NCBI GenBank assembly: GCA_028284625.1
Contig: JANQRH010000025.1
Location: forward strand, 1-64,000
Origin: Afifellaceae bacterium
GTDB taxonomy: Bacteria > Pseudomonadota > Alphaproteobacteria > Rhizobiales > Afifellaceae
Direction: 5' to 3'
DNA: 64,000 nt
Position 1 is the first letter of the stretch. Every line of letters starts with the position of its first letter. The translations under genes and the position numbers were made by a program. Shown here piece after piece: positions 9,568 to 18,417 of this stretch. Below the pieces are notes generated by a model. The model made no database searches. It was not told where the DNA came from and saw only the letters and a program-made list of their open reading frames with translations.

Positions 9568-9690
9568 CTAGAGCAACCAAGCGACGAACAGCACCTGGGC
9601 GGCGATCACCATGGCGACGGCGCCGCCGCCGACCACGAGCCCCAGGATCTCTGAGAAGCTGGCTTGGCGAGATTGGGCGAGATCGGTCAT
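9568..9690 (-). CDS. Small single-pass membrane protein, 40 residues
   Basis: An open frame of 41 codons beginning MTDLAQSRQASFSEILGL and ending in a hydrophobic run (AMVIAAQVLFVAWLL). One membrane helix of about 22 residues with a Gly/Ala-rich first half (VVGGGAVAM) is obvious, with a polar N-terminal segment. A good ribosome site (GGGAG) lies eight bases before the ATG. No function is recognised. It may share a promoter region with the cytochrome gene on the other strand. It was found by reading, not by length. Confidence 0.6.
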   Translation of the reverse strand: MTDLAQSRQASFSEILGLVVGGGAVAMVIAAQVLFVAWLL

Positions 9691-9941
9691 GGCTACGCTC
9701 CCGTTTACGCGTTTCAAATCGTATGAGAGCTTCCTAAAGTCGCCCGATTTCAGCCGAATTTCGCCACCCCGGGGATCGTGTTACGTAAGCGCCGGCAGCG
9801 CGAAACATACGCCCGGCCAGGTGGGTCGTCGGGCCATTTGGCGGTGCGCCGGGAAACAGCATCCGCGCTGCAAAAGCCTTGTTCCGAAATTGGAAACGGT
9901 CCAATTAAAGCGAAGACAGGTTTGTGGGGCGTGAGGACATG

Positions 9942-10268
9942 ATGCGTAAAACGAAGCTCTTGGTCGCGGCTTGTTTGATCGCGGGCGGGTTTGGCTCGCC
10001 GGCCTCTGCGGAGGAGAACCTTGAGGAGGGCCGCAAGCTCGCTGCCGAGCACTGCGCCCAGTGCCACGACATTGAGCCCGGCGGCGCGTTCAAGGAGTTC
10101 CCGCCGAGCTTTGCCTCAATCGCCGCGTTCCGCTCGCGGGAGCAGATCTATGCGCGCGTCGTCTTCCCACCAACGCATTCCGGCATGCCGGAGATCGCCT
10201 TCTATAATTTCGGCGAAGACGCGACCAACGACCTGATCGCCTACATCGTCTCGCTCGAAGGTTCGTAG
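9942..10268 (+). CDS. Cytochrome c family protein
   Basis: About 108 residues: a signal peptide (LLVAACLIAGGFGSPASA), a single haem-attachment motif CAQCH about 20 residues into the mature protein and a likely Met axial ligand in HSGMPEI. It resembles class I cytochrome c electron carriers of the periplasm. The second ATG (9942) is chosen because GAGGA sits four bases before it; the ATG at 9939 and the GTG at 9924 are alternatives. It stands alone, so its electron donor and acceptor are unknown. Confidence 0.88.
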   Translation: MRKTKLLVAACLIAGGFGSPASAEENLEEGRKLAAEHCAQCHDIEPGGAFKEFPPSFASIAAFRSREQIYARVVFPPTHSGMPEIAFYNFGEDATNDLIAYIVSLEGS

Positions 10269-10640
10269 CGCCAGAACTGCGTCGCAGCGCGATGGGATAG
10301 CGGCCGGCGTCAATCCACGTCGAGCGCGTGGCGCTGCGGACACAAGCGGCGCGCCCAGGCACCGGGGAACGCGCTCCAGGCCGCAATCTGCGTAGCTTGC
10401 GCGGAGCTTGCCGAGCCGCCCGCGGGTTCACTATCTCTGCAGGTCGACTCCTTGGAGATTGGTGCTCACAACGTAGGTGGCCGACGCGGCGTCCAATCGC
10501 CGGCACCGCGTCGGCATCAAAGCTGAACCAGCCGCGCAAATTGTCACACAAAGGGTGCGTCATCGGACTGGCGCAACCCTAGCGGGACGGGCTATTTTGA
10601 ACTCCTGGTTGTCTATGGCAGGACAGGGAGAGAAAAGCTG
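10269..10640. other. Gene-free stretch
   Basis: About 370 bases between the cytochrome gene and the propeller gene. Open frames on both strands have no recognisable protein and poor codon pattern. No clear promoter, terminator or repeat was seen, apart from the purine-rich GGACAGGGAGAG before 10641. Confidence 0.5.
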
Positions 10641-12704
10641 GTGATGGGATGCGGTCTTCTTCGGGTCGTGGTGCTCGCAGTTGGCGGCTGGCTACTCTTC
10701 CAGCCAGCGGCTGCGCAGACGACCGAGCGCGGCAGCGTCAGCAGCAGAAGTGTTCAGGGAAACGGAGGCGGCAGCACGGCTCCGGCAATCAGCGCCGACG
10801 GCGTCGTCGCGGCAGCGAGATTTCCGGTTCAGACCTGGCTGGAGCTGAGCGTTTCGCCCGGCGGCAGCGGCTCGGTCAGCGGTGAGGGCATCTACGATAT
10901 CGGCACGCTGCGCACCGTCATCGCGGCGCCTGCAATCGGGCATGCCTTTAGCCATTGGACGGAAGGCGACACCATCGTTAGTACTTCAGCGAGCTACACT
11001 TTTTCACTAAGTGCCTACCGTTTCCTGGTTGCCAACTTCACCGCCGGCGGCGCGAGGACCGAGCGCGTCAATATCAACAGCAACGGCAACGAGGCGCAGG
11101 GCAGCGGTGACTACTTGTCATCCATCAGCGCCGACGGTCGCTTCGTAGCTTTTCATTCCTGGGCCCCCGATTTGGTGGACTTTGACTCCAACGGCCAACG
11201 GGACGTTTTTGTGCATGATCGGCACACCGGCGCGACGGAGCTTGTCAGTGTCACGACCGGGGGCGAACAGGGCGTGCGCACCAGCGTCGATCCCGCCATC
11301 AGCAGCGACGGCCGCTATGTGGCGTTCGCGTCCTACGCTACGAATCTGGTGAGCGGTGACTCCAACGGCGTAGCCGACATCTTTGTGCACGACCGGCAGA
11401 CAGGCATCACGAAGCGCGTCAGCGTCGACAGCAGCGGGTCGGAGGCCGACGACACCAATGCCCTACCGGCCATCAGCGGCGACGGCCGCCATGTGGCGTT
11501 CTCGTCCTCCGCCACGAATCTGGTGAGCGGTGACTCTAACGGTTGGAACGACATCTTCGTGCACGACCGGCAGACGGGCACGACGACGCGAGTCAGCGTC
11601 GACAGCAGCGGGTCGGAAGGCAATTTATCAAGCTACGATCCCTCCATCAGCGCCGACGGCCGCTTCGTGGCCTTTCACTCCTTGGCGTCGAACCTGGCGG
11701 CCTCTGACTTCGACAACCAACGGGACATTTTTGTGCACGACCGGCTGACCGGCGCCACGGAGCACGTCAGTGTCGCGACCGGCGCAGCGGTAAGTAACGG
11801 AGAAAGCCGAGACGCCTCCATCAGCGCTGACGGCCGCTTCGTGGCATTCCAGTCCAGGGCCACGAACCTCGTGTCAAACGACACCAACGGTTGTTCTGAT
11901 GTTTTCGTTCGGGACCGGCAGGCAGGCACCACCGAGCGTGTCAGTGTCGCAACCGGTGCAGCGGAAAGTAACGGCGAAAGCCGAAACCCCTCTATCAGCG
12001 CTGACGGCCGCTACGTTGCGTTCTGGTCCGACGCCACGAATCTGGTGAGCGGCGACAACAACCTTGCGCAGGATGTCTTCGTGCGTGACCGGCAGACCGG
12101 CGTGACCACACGCGTCAGTGTCGACAGCAACGGGATGGAGGCCGCCAACGGCAACAGCCTCCTACCCGCCATCAGCGCCAACGGCCGTTTCGTGGCATTC
12201 CGTTCCTTCGCCGCCAACCTGGTGGCAAACGACACCAACGATCATATTGATGTTTTTGTTCGAGACCGCTTCAACAAATACGGCGGCTTCGATTGGCTTG
12301 GGCATCCGGGCGGTGGCAGACCCGGTCCCGACACCCTGGTACCGCTTGTTAGCGGGAATTGGCAGGCTCCTTCGTCAAGTCAAACGAAGGCCACCGTGTC
12401 CGGCCACCTTCATGTCCCCCCGAGCTTCGTAGGCGGTGACCTTGACGGCAACGGTGTTGCGGATGCTGTCGTCGACTACGGCAAAAAAGGCCTGTGGGCG
12501 CGACTTAATAAGACGAAATGGACGCGGCTCACGACGCTTTCGCCGAAACGGATGCGCGTCGTCGATCTCGACAAAAACGGTAAGGACGATGTGGTCGCGA
12601 CGTTCGAGGGGCTCGGAACCCTCATCCGCTACAACGAAAACCCGACATGGGTGAAGCCATGGCCGTTGCACACAGAAATGCTGGCTGAACGCGGCTTTGA
12701 GTAG
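10641..12704 (+). CDS. Secreted seven-repeat TolB-like beta-propeller protein with InlB-like and FG-GAP/VCBS segments
   Basis: 687 residues. After a signal peptide (LAVGGWLLFQPAAA) comes a degenerate repeat start (APAISADGVVAAARF), then a divergent InlB B-repeat-like unit (about 65-135: LELSVSPGGSGSVSG to FSHWTEGD and FLVANFTAGG). Seven repeats of about 55 residues follow, each of the form ISADGRFVAFxSxATNLV, then DxNGxxDxFVHDRQTG, then RVSVDSSG. Seven copies, with an orphan TERVNINSNGNEA strand before the first, fit a closed seven-bladed propeller. The C-terminus has two calcium-loop-like DLDGNGVAD and DLDKNGKDD units as in FG-GAP/VCBS repeats. It is likely extracytoplasmic, perhaps in binding or adhesion; no catalytic residues are recognised. 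The ATG at 10644 is an equally possible start. Confidence 0.82.
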   Translation: MMGCGLLRVVVLAVGGWLLFQPAAAQTTERGSVSSRSVQGNGGGSTAPAISADGVVAAARFPVQTWLELSVSPGGSGSVSGEGIYDIGTLRTVIAAPAIGHAFSHWTEGDTIVSTSASYTFSLSAYRFLVANFTAGGARTERVNINSNGNEAQGSGDYLSSISADGRFVAFHSWAPDLVDFDSNGQRDVFVHDRHTGATELVSVTTGGEQGVRTSVDPAISSDGRYVAFASYATNLVSGDSNGVADIFVHDRQTGITKRVSVDSSGSEADDTNALPAISGDGRHVAFSSSATNLVSGDSNGWNDIFVHDRQTGTTTRVSVDSSGSEGNLSSYDPSISADGRFVAFHSLASNLAASDFDNQRDIFVHDRLTGATEHVSVATGAAVSNGESRDASISADGRFVAFQSRATNLVSNDTNGCSDVFVRDRQAGTTERVSVATGAAESNGESRNPSISADGRYVAFWSDATNLVSGDNNLAQDVFVRDRQTGVTTRVSVDSNGMEAANGNSLLPAISANGRFVAFRSFAANLVANDTNDHIDVFVRDRFNKYGGFDWLGHPGGGRPGPDTLVPLVSGNWQAPSSSQTKATVSGHLHVPPSFVGGDLDGNGVADAVVDYGKKGLWARLNKTKWTRLTTLSPKRMRVVDLDKNGKDDVVATFEGLGTLIRYNENPTWVKPWPLHTEMLAERGFE

Positions 12705-12783
12705 GCGTCACGGGAGGGCGCTTGGCCCGACGATGTGCTTACCGGCATCAGCCCCGCACAAGCAAAAACACATAACCCTTTTA

Positions 12784-12858
12784 TGGTGAGCCCTCAGGGG
12801 ATCGAACCCTGGACCTACTGATTAAAAGTCAGTTGCTCTACCGCTGAGCTAAGGGCTC
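12784..12858 (-). tRNA. tRNA-Lys (anticodon TTT)
   Basis: A full cloverleaf on the minus strand: acceptor stem GAGCCCT/AGGGCTC, D-loop AGCTCAGCGGTAGAGC, anticodon stem CTGAC/TCAG-type with loop CTTTTAA, T-loop GGTTCGATCCC and an encoded CCA. Confidence 0.97.
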
Positions 12859-12865
12859 GCAGAGG

Positions 12866-12894
12866 GTCCTATGGAAGGGGCGGGAGGCGGTCAA
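12866..12894 (-). promoter_or_regulatory. Promoter of tRNA-Lys(TTT)
   Basis: On the minus strand a TTGACC -35 box is followed by 17 bases and a TAGGAC -10 box, eight bases before the mature tRNA 5' end. Confidence 0.65.
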
Positions 12895-12940
12895 GCCTAA
12901 GGGGGCTCGCTAACGCACCATCCCCAACGGCGGTTGCAGT

Positions 12941-14353
12941 TCAGGCGTCTTCCAGCGCCTGCGTTTCGCGCGGCAGGCGCGTCGGCCGAAGCAGGAACGC
13001 CGGCACATGGTCGGCGAAGCCCACCGCCTTTGAGGAATCGTCCGCCGGCGGCTCTTTGCGCGCCCGCTTATTGCGTCCGCCTTCCGATTTCGGCCTGGCC
13101 TTGCGGCCCACGTCATCTGAGGCGGCCTGTCGCCCGCCGCGACCGCGCGTGCGCCCGCCACGCCGTGATCCGCGCCGCGGCTTCTCTTCCGCCTCGGTAT
13201 CGGCGACCGAAACTTCCGCCTCGGGTGGCTCACCGCCGGACGAATGCTCGATCGGTTTGCCGATCAGCTTTTCGATCGAGGCGACGTATTTCGCATCCGG
13301 CTTGGTGACGATCGTGAAGGCTGCGCCGCTCCGCCCCGCGCGACCGGTGCGGCCGATGCGGTGCACATAGTCTTCAGAATGCGTCGGCACGTCGAAATTG
13401 AAGATGTGGCTGACCGCCGGGATATCGAGCCCGCGCGCCGCCACGTCGGAGGCGACCAGGAGCTTGATCTTGCCGTCACGGAAACTGTCCAGCGTCTTCA
13501 GCCGCGCATGCTGGTCCATGTCGCCATGCAGCGCGCCGGCCGAATAGCCGTGCCGCTCCAGCGAGCGGTGGAGCGTCGCAACGTCGCGCTTGCGGTTGCA
13601 GAAGACGATGGCGTTGGTGAGTTCCGTCTCCGCGTCGATCAGGCTGCGGAGCGTCGCGCGCTTCTCGTGCGGCTTCGAGCCCGAAGTGACCACCTTCTGC
13701 GTGATCGTGTCGACAACCGAGGCGGGCTTGGCAACCTCAACGCGCTCAGGCGTGTGCAGGAAGCGATCGGCGAGCGAGCTGATCTCCGGCGGCATGGTGG
13801 CGGAGAAGAAGAGCGTCTGCCGCGTGAAGGGCAGGAGCTTCACGATGCGCTCAATGTCGGGGATGAAGCCCATGTCGAGCATGCGGTCCGCCTCGTCGAT
13901 GACGAGGATCTCCACGCCGGTCAGAAGCAGCCGCCCACGCTCGAAATGATCGAGCAGCCGCCCAGGCGTGGCGATCAGCACATCCGCGCCGCGGGTGATG
14001 ATCTTGTCCTGCTCGTCGAAGGACACACCGCCGATCAGAAGCGCCAGATTGAGCTTATGGTTGGCGCCATAGCGGGAGAAATTGTCCTGCACCTGGCTCG
14101 CCAGTTCGCGCGTCGGCTCTAGGATGAGCGTCCGCGGCATGCGTGCGCGTGCGCGGCCGTGCTCCAAGAGCGTCAGCATGGGAAGCACGAAACTCGCCGT
14201 CTTGCCGGTGCCGGTCTGGGCGAGGCCGAGCACGTCGCGTCGCTTGAGGACGTGCGGGATCGCCTGTTCCTGGATGGGTGTGGGGTTGGTGTAACCAACG
14301 GCCTGAACGGCCGAAACGACTTTGTCGCTTAGTCCAAGTGTATCGAAGCTCAT
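12941..14353 (-). CDS. rhlE: DEAD-box ATP-dependent RNA helicase, RhlE type
   Basis: 470 residues. All helicase motifs are present: the Q motif region (YTNPTPIQEQAIP), motif I AQTGTGKT, Ia PTRELA, II DEAD in VIDEADRMLDMG, III SAT, and VI HRIGRTGRAGR. A basic tail of about 100 residues (RGSRRGGRTRGRGGRQ) follows the core and probably binds RNA, as in RhlE proteins. It unwinds short RNA duplexes in ribosome assembly or RNA decay. The ATG at 14353 matches the usual start MSFDTLGL. The gene is monocistronic, between tRNA-Lys and a long upstream gap. Confidence 0.95.
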   Translation of the reverse strand: MSFDTLGLSDKVVSAVQAVGYTNPTPIQEQAIPHVLKRRDVLGLAQTGTGKTASFVLPMLTLLEHGRARARMPRTLILEPTRELASQVQDNFSRYGANHKLNLALLIGGVSFDEQDKIITRGADVLIATPGRLLDHFERGRLLLTGVEILVIDEADRMLDMGFIPDIERIVKLLPFTRQTLFFSATMPPEISSLADRFLHTPERVEVAKPASVVDTITQKVVTSGSKPHEKRATLRSLIDAETELTNAIVFCNRKRDVATLHRSLERHGYSAGALHGDMDQHARLKTLDSFRDGKIKLLVASDVAARGLDIPAVSHIFNFDVPTHSEDYVHRIGRTGRAGRSGAAFTIVTKPDAKYVASIEKLIGKPIEHSSGGEPPEAEVSVADTEAEEKPRRGSRRGGRTRGRGGRQAASDDVGRKARPKSEGGRNKRARKEPPADDSSKAVGFADHVPAFLLRPTRLPRETQALEDA

Positions 14354-14857
14354 GAAAATCCGTGGCCCGGCTTCGCGGAATGGAATCATCGCGGCGGGCG
14401 GTTCACATTGCGCTGCAACATAGGAAGCGAATGCCCTGAGTCAAGCCATCGCGGCCACAAGTCGCGGAAATTTCGGGGCTTTTGGATAACAACTGTGTCC
14501 ACCGGTGATGGCACCCTCACGAGACAACATAAGAGCTCACGCATGACGACACCGGCGTGACAGACGGGCTCTTAATGGCGGCATGGCATCTCGCTTATGG
14601 CCGTCACGGCTTTGGGCAACGTTCGGTACGGGCCGGCGCTCGGGAGCGCGAAGCATCAGCGCATGAAGCGCTGGATCGTTTTGCCCCGAAATTGCCATCA
14701 ATGCTAAAGGGCCGTTAATGGGCCAACAAGAAAAAGTGATTATGTACAGTGAGTTAGACGACACTAAATTCGTGACAGACGCGACCGATTTGCCGTAGCC
14801 AAAACATGGTTAATGCGCTACGTCTCGATCCGAACACGATTTATAGGGGCCCTTTCC
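14354..14857. other. Gene-free stretch with a structured dyad
   Basis: About 500 bases between divergent rhlE and the outer membrane protein gene. No convincing gene. A nested inverted repeat lies at 14531-14573: AAGAGC and TCACGC pair with GCGTGA and GCTCTT. The stretch 14700-14800 is AT-richer than its surroundings and probably carries the promoter of the downstream gene. Confidence 0.45.
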
Positions 14858-15388
14858 ATGCTGCGCTTTGTTGCTTCCGCTTCCGCTGTTGCGCTTCTTA
14901 CCGGCGCCGCCGCTGCTGCGGATATTCCACCGCCGATCACGGTCGCACCGCCTGTTCTGACGGCGCCGGTACCGATCGCCTTCAACTGGAGCGGCTTCTA
15001 TTTCGGCGGTCACGGCGGTTACGGCTTCGGCAGCGGCACAATCGGCGATGGTTTCATGGCCGGCGGCCAGATCGGCGTGAACTGGCAATACGACAGCTTC
15101 GTCATCGGCGCTGAGGGCGATGGCAGCTGGACGGATTGGGGTGCTGTCGACGCGGTCGGTAGCGTGCGCCTGCGCGGCGGTATCACATTTGACCGGTTCC
15201 TCGCCTACGCCACGGGCGGCGCGGCGTTCCGCGACTTCGACGATGTCGGGTGGATCGCCGGCGGCGGCATCGAATACGCCGTGGCCAATAACTGGACCAT
15301 CGGTGTTGAGTACCTCCACTACGACTTTGACGGCGACGACGCCGATGTCGTTCGTGGCCGGGTCAGCTATCTCTTTAGCGGCCTTTGA
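14858..15388 (+). CDS. Outer membrane beta-barrel protein (Omp25/RopB-like)
   Basis: 176 residues: a signal peptide (LRFVASASAVALLTGAAAAA), a Pro-rich lead (DIPPPITVAPPVL), then the hallmark FNWSGFYFGGHGGYGFG that begins small alphaproteobacterial porin-like barrels, and alternating aromatic/Gly strands to the C-terminal VSYLFSGL. At under 155 mature residues it is smaller than Omp25/Omp31 (about 200-240), so a strand pair may be missing. The ATG at 14858 is preferred, because an upstream in-frame start at 14813 would bury the signal peptide. It is monocistronic with its own terminator. Confidence 0.85.
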   Translation: MLRFVASASAVALLTGAAAAADIPPPITVAPPVLTAPVPIAFNWSGFYFGGHGGYGFGSGTIGDGFMAGGQIGVNWQYDSFVIGAEGDGSWTDWGAVDAVGSVRLRGGITFDRFLAYATGGAAFRDFDDVGWIAGGGIEYAVANNWTIGVEYLHYDFDGDDADVVRGRVSYLFSGL

Positions 15389-15414
15389 GATTTCCGCTTC
15401 GGCGGATCACGAGA

Positions 15415-15439
15415 AGCCCGGCCTAGCGCCGGGCTTTTT
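15415..15439 (+). terminator. Rho-independent terminator after the outer membrane protein
   Basis: Stem AGCCCGGC/GCCGGGCT with a short CTAGC loop, followed by TTTTT, 27 bases after the stop codon. Confidence 0.9.
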
Positions 15440-15460
15440 GCTTAGGTGATGCCTTTCTCC

Positions 15461-15560
15461 GTCGTCATTGCCGGACTTGATCCGGCAATCCACAAACGAC
15501 TGACTTTGTATGCCGGGCCACTCCGGAATGGATGCCCGGGTCAAGCCCGGGCATGACGAC
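15461..15560. repeat. Interspersed palindromic repeat, copy 2 (inverted)
   Basis: The same two-hairpin element as at 3481-3577 but in the opposite orientation: here the TTGCCGGACTTGATCCGGCA arm is on the left and the ATGCCCGGGTCAAGCCCGGG arm on the right. It lies between a convergent gene pair. Confidence 0.85.
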
Positions 15561-15605
15561 AGCAAAGCTGGATAAGCAGCCGCCCACGACCGGCGCAGCG
15601 TCACG

Positions 15606-17633
15606 TCAAACGTCGATGAGCTCGTCGTCGGCGAACTCCGCGTTCTCCTGGATAAAAGCAAAGCGCTCCTCAGGCTTGGAGCCCATGAGGCGCGTGACGG
15701 TGTTCTTGGTCAGCACGATATCGTCGTCGACGACGTCGACGCGAAGCAGCAGACGCTTCGCCGGGTCCATCGTGGTGTCGCGCAATTGCTGCATCGGCAT
15801 CTCGCCCAAGCCCTTGAAGCGGCTCGTCTCCACCTTGCCGCGGCCGGTGAACTCCGTCTTGAGCAGGGCCTCGCGGTGCGCTTCGTCACGCGCGTAGAGC
15901 ACCTTCGGCCCCTGCGCGAGGCGAAAGAGGGGCGGGACCGCAAGATAGAGATGGCCTTGCGCAATGAGGTCGGGCAGCTCGCGATAGAAGAATGTGATGA
16001 GCAGTGAAGCGATGTGGGCGCCGTCCACGTCGGCGTCGGTCATGATGATGACCTTGCCGTAGCGCAGGTCTTCCTCGCGATAACGGGTGCCAGTGCCGCA
16101 GCCGAGCGCCTGCAGGAGGTCGGAGAGCTGCTGATTCTGCGCAAGCTTCTCGCGTCCGGCGCTGGCAACGTTGAGGATCTTGCCGCGTAGCGGGAGGATG
16201 GCCTGCGTGGCGCGGTCGCGCGCCTGCTTGGCGGAGCCGCCGGCGGAATCGCCCTCCACGATGAAGAGTTCGGTGTCCTCGCGCGAGGCCGAGGAGCAAT
16301 CGGCGAGCTTGCCGGGCAGCCTGAGCTTCCGCGTCGCGCTCTTGCGGGAGATCTCCTTCTCACGCCGCCGGCGGAGCCGCTCTTCTGCCCGGTCGACGAC
16401 CCATTCAAGAAGCCGACTGGCCTGGTTTGGCGAGGCGGCGAGCCAATGGTCGAACGCATCGCGGACCGCGTTCTCCACGACCCGTATGGCCTCCACGCTG
16501 GCGAGCCTGTCCTTGGTCTGGCCGACGAATTCCGGTTCGCGCAGGAACACCGAGAGCATCGCGCCGCAGGACGTCATGATGTCGTCAGAGGTGATGATGG
16601 AGGCGCGTTTGTTGCCGGTCAGCTCGCCATATGCCTTGAAGCCGCGCAGAAGCACGCTTCTGAGACCCGATTCATGCGTGCCGCCCTCCGGCGTCGGGAC
16701 CGTGTTGCAATACGAGCGCGCGAAGCCGTCCCCGGCGAACCACGCGATCGCCCATTCCGCCGAGCCGTGGCCGCCTTGGCGTTTGGTCTTGCCGGCGAAG
16801 ATTTCGTCACCGACCAGCGTCTCTCCGCCAAGCTGCTCAGCCAGATAGTCCTTCAGCCCGCCGGGAAAATGGAAGGTCGCCTTTTCCGGCGTCTTGCTCT
16901 TGGCGGGGATGAGGCTCTTGGCGCACGACCAGCGAATTTCCACGCCGCCAAACAAATACGCCTTGGAGCGCGCCATGCGAAACAGCCGGTCGGGATCGAA
17001 GCCGGCATTCTCGCCAAAGATTTTTGGATCGGGATGGAAGCGAATGCGCGTGCCGCGGCGGTTCTTGGCGCTGCCGGCCGCCTTGAGCTTACCGGTCGGC
17101 TTCCCGCGCGCAAAGGTCTGGCGATAGAGCTTGCGGTCGCGCGCGACCTCCACCTCCAGCTTGTCGGACAGCGCATTCACCACCGATACGCCGACGCCAT
17201 GCAGGCCGCCGGACGTTTCGTAGACCTTGGAATCGAATTTACCACCGGCATGGAGCGTGGTCATGATCACCTCCAGCGCCGACTTCGTTTTGAATTTCGG
17301 GTGCGGGTCGGTGGGAATGCCGCGGCCATTGTCGGTGACCGTCAGGAAGCCGTCCTTGGCAAGCTCGACTTCGATCCAATTGGCATGGCCGGCGACGGCC
17401 TCGTCCATGGAATTGTCGATGACCTCGGAGAAGAGGTGGTGCAGCGCCTTCTCATCGGTGCCGCCGATATACATGCCCGGCCGGCGGCGCACGGGCTCCA
17501 GGCCCTCCAGCACCTCAATGTCGGCGGCGGTGTAGCCGCCCGGCTTGGTCGGCGCGCCTTTCTTGCGGCGCGATGATCGGCCTTCCGCCGGCGCGTCGTC
17601 GGAAGCGGTAGAGAACAGGTCTGGACGGTCCAT
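15606..17633 (-). CDS. parE: DNA topoisomerase IV subunit B
   Basis: 675 residues, a GHKL-type ATPase of type IIA topoisomerases. Visible motifs: the ATP-site Asn in VIDNSMDEAV, TDNGRGIPTDPHPK, GGLHGVGVSVVNALS, and the TOPRIM motifs EGDSAGGSAKQARDR and DADVDGAHIASLL. The QTK-loop region and total length fit ParE rather than the longer GyrB. With ParC it unlinks daughter chromosomes. The ATG at 17633 is chosen; an ATG at 17642 adds three residues. An Arg/Lys-rich lead of about 25 residues precedes the ATPase domain. Confidence 0.94.
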   Translation of the reverse strand: MDRPDLFSTASDDAPAEGRSSRRKKGAPTKPGGYTAADIEVLEGLEPVRRRPGMYIGGTDEKALHHLFSEVIDNSMDEAVAGHANWIEVELAKDGFLTVTDNGRGIPTDPHPKFKTKSALEVIMTTLHAGGKFDSKVYETSGGLHGVGVSVVNALSDKLEVEVARDRKLYRQTFARGKPTGKLKAAGSAKNRRGTRIRFHPDPKIFGENAGFDPDRLFRMARSKAYLFGGVEIRWSCAKSLIPAKSKTPEKATFHFPGGLKDYLAEQLGGETLVGDEIFAGKTKRQGGHGSAEWAIAWFAGDGFARSYCNTVPTPEGGTHESGLRSVLLRGFKAYGELTGNKRASIITSDDIMTSCGAMLSVFLREPEFVGQTKDRLASVEAIRVVENAVRDAFDHWLAASPNQASRLLEWVVDRAEERLRRRREKEISRKSATRKLRLPGKLADCSSASREDTELFIVEGDSAGGSAKQARDRATQAILPLRGKILNVASAGREKLAQNQQLSDLLQALGCGTGTRYREEDLRYGKVIIMTDADVDGAHIASLLITFFYRELPDLIAQGHLYLAVPPLFRLAQGPKVLYARDEAHREALLKTEFTGRGKVETSRFKGLGEMPMQQLRDTTMDPAKRLLLRVDVVDDDIVLTKNTVTRLMGSKPEERFAFIQENAEFADDELIDV

Positions 17634-18417
17634 GGAGCCCATGTGATGCAAGCGATTCGGTAAACAGTCTGCCAATTCGGCATGGCCTAAGCCAAGAGCC
17701 GCAACCTGCCGGATTTCAAAGTTTTTTTGGCGGCGAGGGCGCTTGGCGGGCTCCCGGCCGGGTCGCACAGTTAAGCCAAATCCGGCGGCGTCGCAAAGGG
17801 TGTCTTCCACGCCATGACGTGCCGCCGGCTTGCGCTATGGCGCGGCGGCTCGATTCAGTTCGTCGGCGCACGCAAGCAAACGAAACGGCCTGCCGGCATG
17901 GTTTGCACCGTGGCGACAGGCCGTACTGAAATCGGGTGTGTTAGGCGTCCACCATTTCTGTCGAGGGCCGGTGCGTTCTGGCCCCATCAAGACACCCCGT
18001 CGAACCCTTGGTCTCAGTGATTTCTCATCAGCAGCTTGTCTCGCGGATACGGAACCGCATGCAGGCAAGCTGCACACAACGCTGATTCAATTGTCGTTGG
18101 GGTCTGCCGATATCGCGGGCTGGCGTGCCAACCTACGAGATCGGCTTATGTCGGTCCGGAGGTGTCATTTTCTTAGACCTCCTTCTGCGCCTTGATAGTG
18201 ACTCGAATCCTACCCGCCGTTGCGGTCAGGTCAAGTCACGTTTTTGCCGCGGTGGATGAAGCGTTTTAGTGCGCCGGCGACGGTTCAGCGTCGTCGCGCG
18301 GCGCCCCCTCCCATCGCTTTTCGACTGCGACGCTTCTGTCGTGAGCGACCGATTGTCCGGCCTTGAAGACAACGCTAGGCTGATCTCAATCGCCAATCGA
18401 GTAGGGGAGGTTTGCAT
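17634..18417. other. 780-base gene-poor stretch
   Basis: Between divergent parE and the oppA-type gene. One open frame at 17830-18195 (+) has no recognisable features. A terminator-like hairpin stands at 18198-18245. GGGGAGG at 18404-18410 is the ribosome site of the downstream gene. Confidence 0.45.
18198..18245 (+). terminator. Terminator-like hairpin in the oppA upstream region
   Basis: GTGACTCGA pairs with TCAAGTCAC (one mismatch), enclosing a second hairpin CCGC-CGTT-GCGG, and the outer stem is followed by GTTTTT. It would end an unknown plus-strand transcript or act as an attenuator in the oppA leader, about 170 bases before the start. Confidence 0.45.

Noticed and set aside
11040-12260. 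Regular DNA repeats that could suggest a CRISPR or tandem array
   Set aside because: They are about 165-174 bases long, in frame, and encode the propeller blades of one protein.
17830-18195. 121-codon plus-strand open frame in the parE-oppA gap
   Set aside because: No ribosome site, no domain and poor composition; the region is better described as gene-free with a hairpin.
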